Assembly: GCF_028287845.1 (NCBI RefSeq)
Contig: NZ_JAQBOW010000163.1
Location: 56,105-120,104, forward strand
Reading direction: 5' to 3'
DNA: 64,000 nucleotides
Source: Mucilaginibacter sp.
GTDB taxonomy: Bacteria; Bacteroidota; Bacteroidia; Sphingobacteriales; Sphingobacteriaceae
The notes below the pieces were generated by a model. It made no database searches. It saw only the letters and a program-made list of their open reading frames with translations, and had not been told where the DNA came from. Made by a program: the position numbers and the translations under genes. This document shows, piece after piece, positions 62,287 to 64,000 of this stretch; position 1 is the first letter of the stretch, and every line of letters begins with the position of its first letter.

Positions 62287-62484
62287 CTAATCAAAATAAC
62301 TTAACGGTATATGTTTCCACATACCGTGCGAAAGGTGGCCGGTAAGCAATTCGTAAATAAGGTACAGCGGCCAAAATATATAGCATAGTATAAGCAATAT
62401 GATGGAGTGGTTATAATACCAGTTTATCATTAATGCATATATGCCTAATAATAAGTATAAAATACTTGAATCTTTCTTATTCAT
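62287..62484 (-). CDS. Small membrane protein, unknown function
   Basis: The 65-residue frame encodes a basic start (MNKKDSS) and two hydrophobic helices (ILYLLLGIYALMINWYY, IILLILCYIFWPLYLIYELL), ending in a His-rich tail. The composition is that of a real membrane miniprotein and the frame has no overlapping rival. No family is recognised. Confidence 0.55.
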   Translation of the reverse strand: MNKKDSSILYLLLGIYALMINWYYNHSIILLILCYIFWPLYLIYELLTGHLSHGMWKHIPLSYFD

Positions 62485-62562
62485 AATACTTGATAGTTAG
62501 TTTGAAGTAATTATTTATGCTAAGTTAAAAATTAACTTTTAGTTTTTTTTTGCCACATGTTT

Positions 62563-62602
62563 GCAGCTGTTTTAAGCGGTATATACGCGCTTAAAGCAGC
62601 TG
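62563..62602. other. Strong hairpin in the gap upstream of the 71-residue gene
   Basis: CAGCTGTTTTAAGCG pairs with CGCTTAAAGCAGCTG with one mismatch around a short loop. It may end the transcript of a flanking gene or be part of a small RNA. A TATGTTTG promoter element lies downstream at 62727-62734. Nothing else was supported in 62485-62790. Confidence 0.4.
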
Positions 62603-62790
62603 TAATTGCGTCCCGAAAACCAATAAGTTTTCCACAAATCAACAAAAAGGCCTAAAAAGGCCTGTTTATCCACATTTTTAGTGATAACTTTTATTATTTA
62701 ATATATACTACTTAACAACAATAAACTATGTTTGTGAAAACAATTCACACCTTGTAAAGGTTAACTTTTTTAAACAATTAAAAACTTATC

Positions 62791-63006
62791 ATGGCAACAA
62801 CTACAAATGGCGGCATTACCGCCTATTCAGTGAAAACAAAAACTAAGAATGTACCAATGCTTGATCCTACAATTGATGTAAAATCAGGCAGGTATATTGC
62901 TACAGGTAAAGACAGTGCAGGCAACAAAATGGCTGCTATCATGAGCAAGGCTACTGCCGAAGGTCATATTTCTAGCGGAGCTGCTAAAAAAGGCAGTGGC
63001 TGGTAA
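62791..63006 (+). CDS. Conserved hypothetical 71-residue protein
   Basis: This small protein starts MATTTNGGITAYSVKTKTKN and has a Gly/Ala/Ser-rich end (SSGAAKKGSGW), with no signal peptide or cysteine. It has a good promoter element (TATGTTTG, 62727-62734) and a strong terminator after it, so it is probably a real, well-expressed gene. No function is recognised; the mid part, DVKSGRYIATGKDSAGNKMAAI, looks like a short beta domain. Confidence 0.75.
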   Translation: MATTTNGGITAYSVKTKTKNVPMLDPTIDVKSGRYIATGKDSAGNKMAAIMSKATAEGHISSGAAKKGSGW

Positions 63007-63040
63007 ATAATATTGTTACCTGGCAGATATGCCGTGTACA

Positions 63041-63082
63041 AAAATAAGGCAGGACTCTTTATGAAAGATCCTGCCTTATTTT
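63041..63082 (+). terminator. Terminator after the 71-residue gene, shared with the CYTH gene
   Basis: AAAATAAGGCAGGA (63041-63054) pairs with TCCTGCCTTATTTT (63069-63082), a perfect 14-bp stem with A and T runs, so it can work in both directions. Confidence 0.85.
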
Positions 63083-63083
63083 A

Positions 63084-63551
63084 TTACCATTTTTTAAAAG
63101 GATGAGTTGATAGATTGGAATTGTAATATTTTTCCTGGCCGGTCACTTCCTGTGTTACCCAGGGAGGAAGTTTAAATTGTTCAGTTTCCTGCTTCAGCTC
63201 AATTTCGGCAACTATAAGACCTTCGTTGTCGCCGCTAAATACATCTACTTCCCATAATTTACTTTCAAAATTTATACAATAGCGGGTTTTCTGTATAATG
63301 GGGCCGGCAAATTTCTCCAGCATTTCAATACCATCTTCAACAGGTATTGTATATTCATACTCACTGCGTGTAAACCCCAATGTTTCTCCCTTAAAAGTTA
63401 AGCAGGCATATTGATCTGTAATTCTTACCCTTATCGTTTTAGCAGCATCATTAACAATATATCCTTGCTTGAAATTTGAGCCAACAGGTTTAGATAATTG
63501 TTGCCATTGTATAGCATCTACCAAAAATTTTCTTTCAATTTCTATACCCAT
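63084..63551 (-). CDS. CYTH-domain (triphosphate tunnel metalloenzyme) phosphatase
   Basis: The 155-residue protein has the CYTH signature ExExK as E4-IERK in GIEIERKFLV, and the basic and acidic residues lining the tunnel (IRVRI, CLTFKG, EYEYTIP, WEVDVF, IVAEIEL). Such cytoplasmic enzymes hydrolyse inorganic or nucleoside triphosphates with a metal ion. Length is typical for the bacterial short form, close to NeuTTM. It is a single leftward gene, convergent with the 71-residue gene at a shared terminator. Gap 63552-63793 holds its promoter only. Confidence 0.9.
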   Translation of the reverse strand: MGIEIERKFLVDAIQWQQLSKPVGSNFKQGYIVNDAAKTIRVRITDQYACLTFKGETLGFTRSEYEYTIPVEDGIEMLEKFAGPIIQKTRYCINFESKLWEVDVFSGDNEGLIVAEIELKQETEQFKLPPWVTQEVTGQEKYYNSNLSTHPFKKW

Positions 63552-63793
63552 AAGTAAATTTAATTTTGTTATTAATTAAACAGCGTTAGGCCTTTGTTGC
63601 AAATAGAGGTTGTAACAAGGTTTTTATTTTTCGATTCGAATACAAAATACCTTAAATAACTATATTGTGCCACTAAATTAGTGTTTCTCTATACTACAAA
63701 TTGTAAAAATATGTTAAAGAGATGCTATGCCTTAGTATGCTGTTGCTTTGAAATAGATATATTTAGCCATCTTTTTAATTTACCTTAACCATA

Positions 63794-64000
63794 ATGATGA
63801 ATTTAAGAAAATTTACCTTAATACTCACTTTATTAGTTGCAGCCGGTTTATCGGCATATTCTCAAAATGACACAATTAGTGTAAAAACAATTGTAGCCAA
63901 AACAGAAAAATTTAATTTAGAGCACCCTGTTGAAAAAGTTTATCTGCAATTTGATAAACCTTATTATGCCGTTGGCGATACCGTATGGTTTAAGGTGTAT
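63794..64000 (+). CDS. N-terminus of a large exported protein (MG2/TonB-plug-type), partial
   Basis: The frame opens with ATG ATG at 63794 and is cut by the window edge after 69 codons. A signal peptide (KFTLILTLLVAAGLSAYSQ) is followed by EKVYLQFDKPYYAVGDTVWFK. This start is typical of long Bacteroidota proteins with an MG2-like domain and sometimes a TonB plug. Export is sure; the full architecture is beyond the window. Confidence 0.7.
   Translation, partial: MMNLRKFTLILTLLVAAGLSAYSQNDTISVKTIVAKTEKFNLEHPVEKVYLQFDKPYYAVGDTVWFKVY

Overview
The window looks like chromosomal DNA of a Bacteroidota bacterium of the family Sphingobacteriaceae, most like Mucilaginibacter or Pedobacter. Evidence for this is the AT-rich composition, two SusC/SusD pairs, tandem FG-GAP/VCBS lipoproteins, DUF5686, DUF3347, DUF4397 and DUF2975 proteins, and several TAnnTTTG promoter -7 elements. 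No complete tRNA or rRNA gene, intact insertion sequence, prophage or CRISPR array was seen. Short tRNA-3'-end-like fragments and hairpin elements are the only mobile-type traces.

Layout. 1-114: start of a leftward membrane protein cut by the window edge. 276-1907: a Fic AMP-transferase with an AbiEi-like N-terminal domain, preceded by four copies of an AT-rich operator-like repeat. 2257-5873: a leftward LytS/LytTR two-component pair with a secreted serine hydrolase. 5874-7106: gene-free DNA with truncated tRNA-like ends. 7107-15684: a sulfate-ester operon (SusC, SusD, exported arylsulfatase, lipoprotein formylglycine-generating enzyme). It is preceded by a 27-codon leader ORF ending in Cys-Cys-Cys inside competing hairpins. 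15964-22218: a porin O/P-like protein, a Dps, a nitroreductase and a class II ribonucleotide reductase. 22612-25901: a copper cluster ending in a multicopper oxidase with a CopB-like C-terminus. 26043-30494: a MarR regulator with two target genes, each preceded by the same 37-bp palindrome.

30579-54680 is one trehalose/alpha-glucoside utilisation locus. It holds a secreted GH13 glucosidase, a trehalase, a GH65 hydrolase, a SusC/SusD pair, an MFS sugar transporter, two FG-GAP lipoproteins, a vanadium-haloperoxidase-like PAP2 lipoprotein, an outer-membrane protein, a SRPBCC/GyrI-like protein and a LacI regulator. Three copies of one palindrome centred on CGCAAACGTTTGCG lie at the three divergent promoter regions and tie the locus to the LacI protein. 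The inferred route is SusCD uptake across the outer membrane, hydrolysis in the periplasm, and MFS transport across the inner membrane.

54972-64000 is mixed housekeeping and accessory DNA: a CDF metal exporter, a tandemly duplicated DUF2975-XRE module with one XRE copy reduced to a 14-codon relic, a DUF4397 lipoprotein, a 205-bp nested palindromic element, a divergent LysR/methyltransferase pair, PpnP, YbjQ, a CYTH phosphatase and the start of a large surface protein. The strongest candidates for undescribed biology are the Cys-rich leader of the sulfatase operon with its secreted maturase, and the self-contained Fic-AbiEi gene with its operator array.
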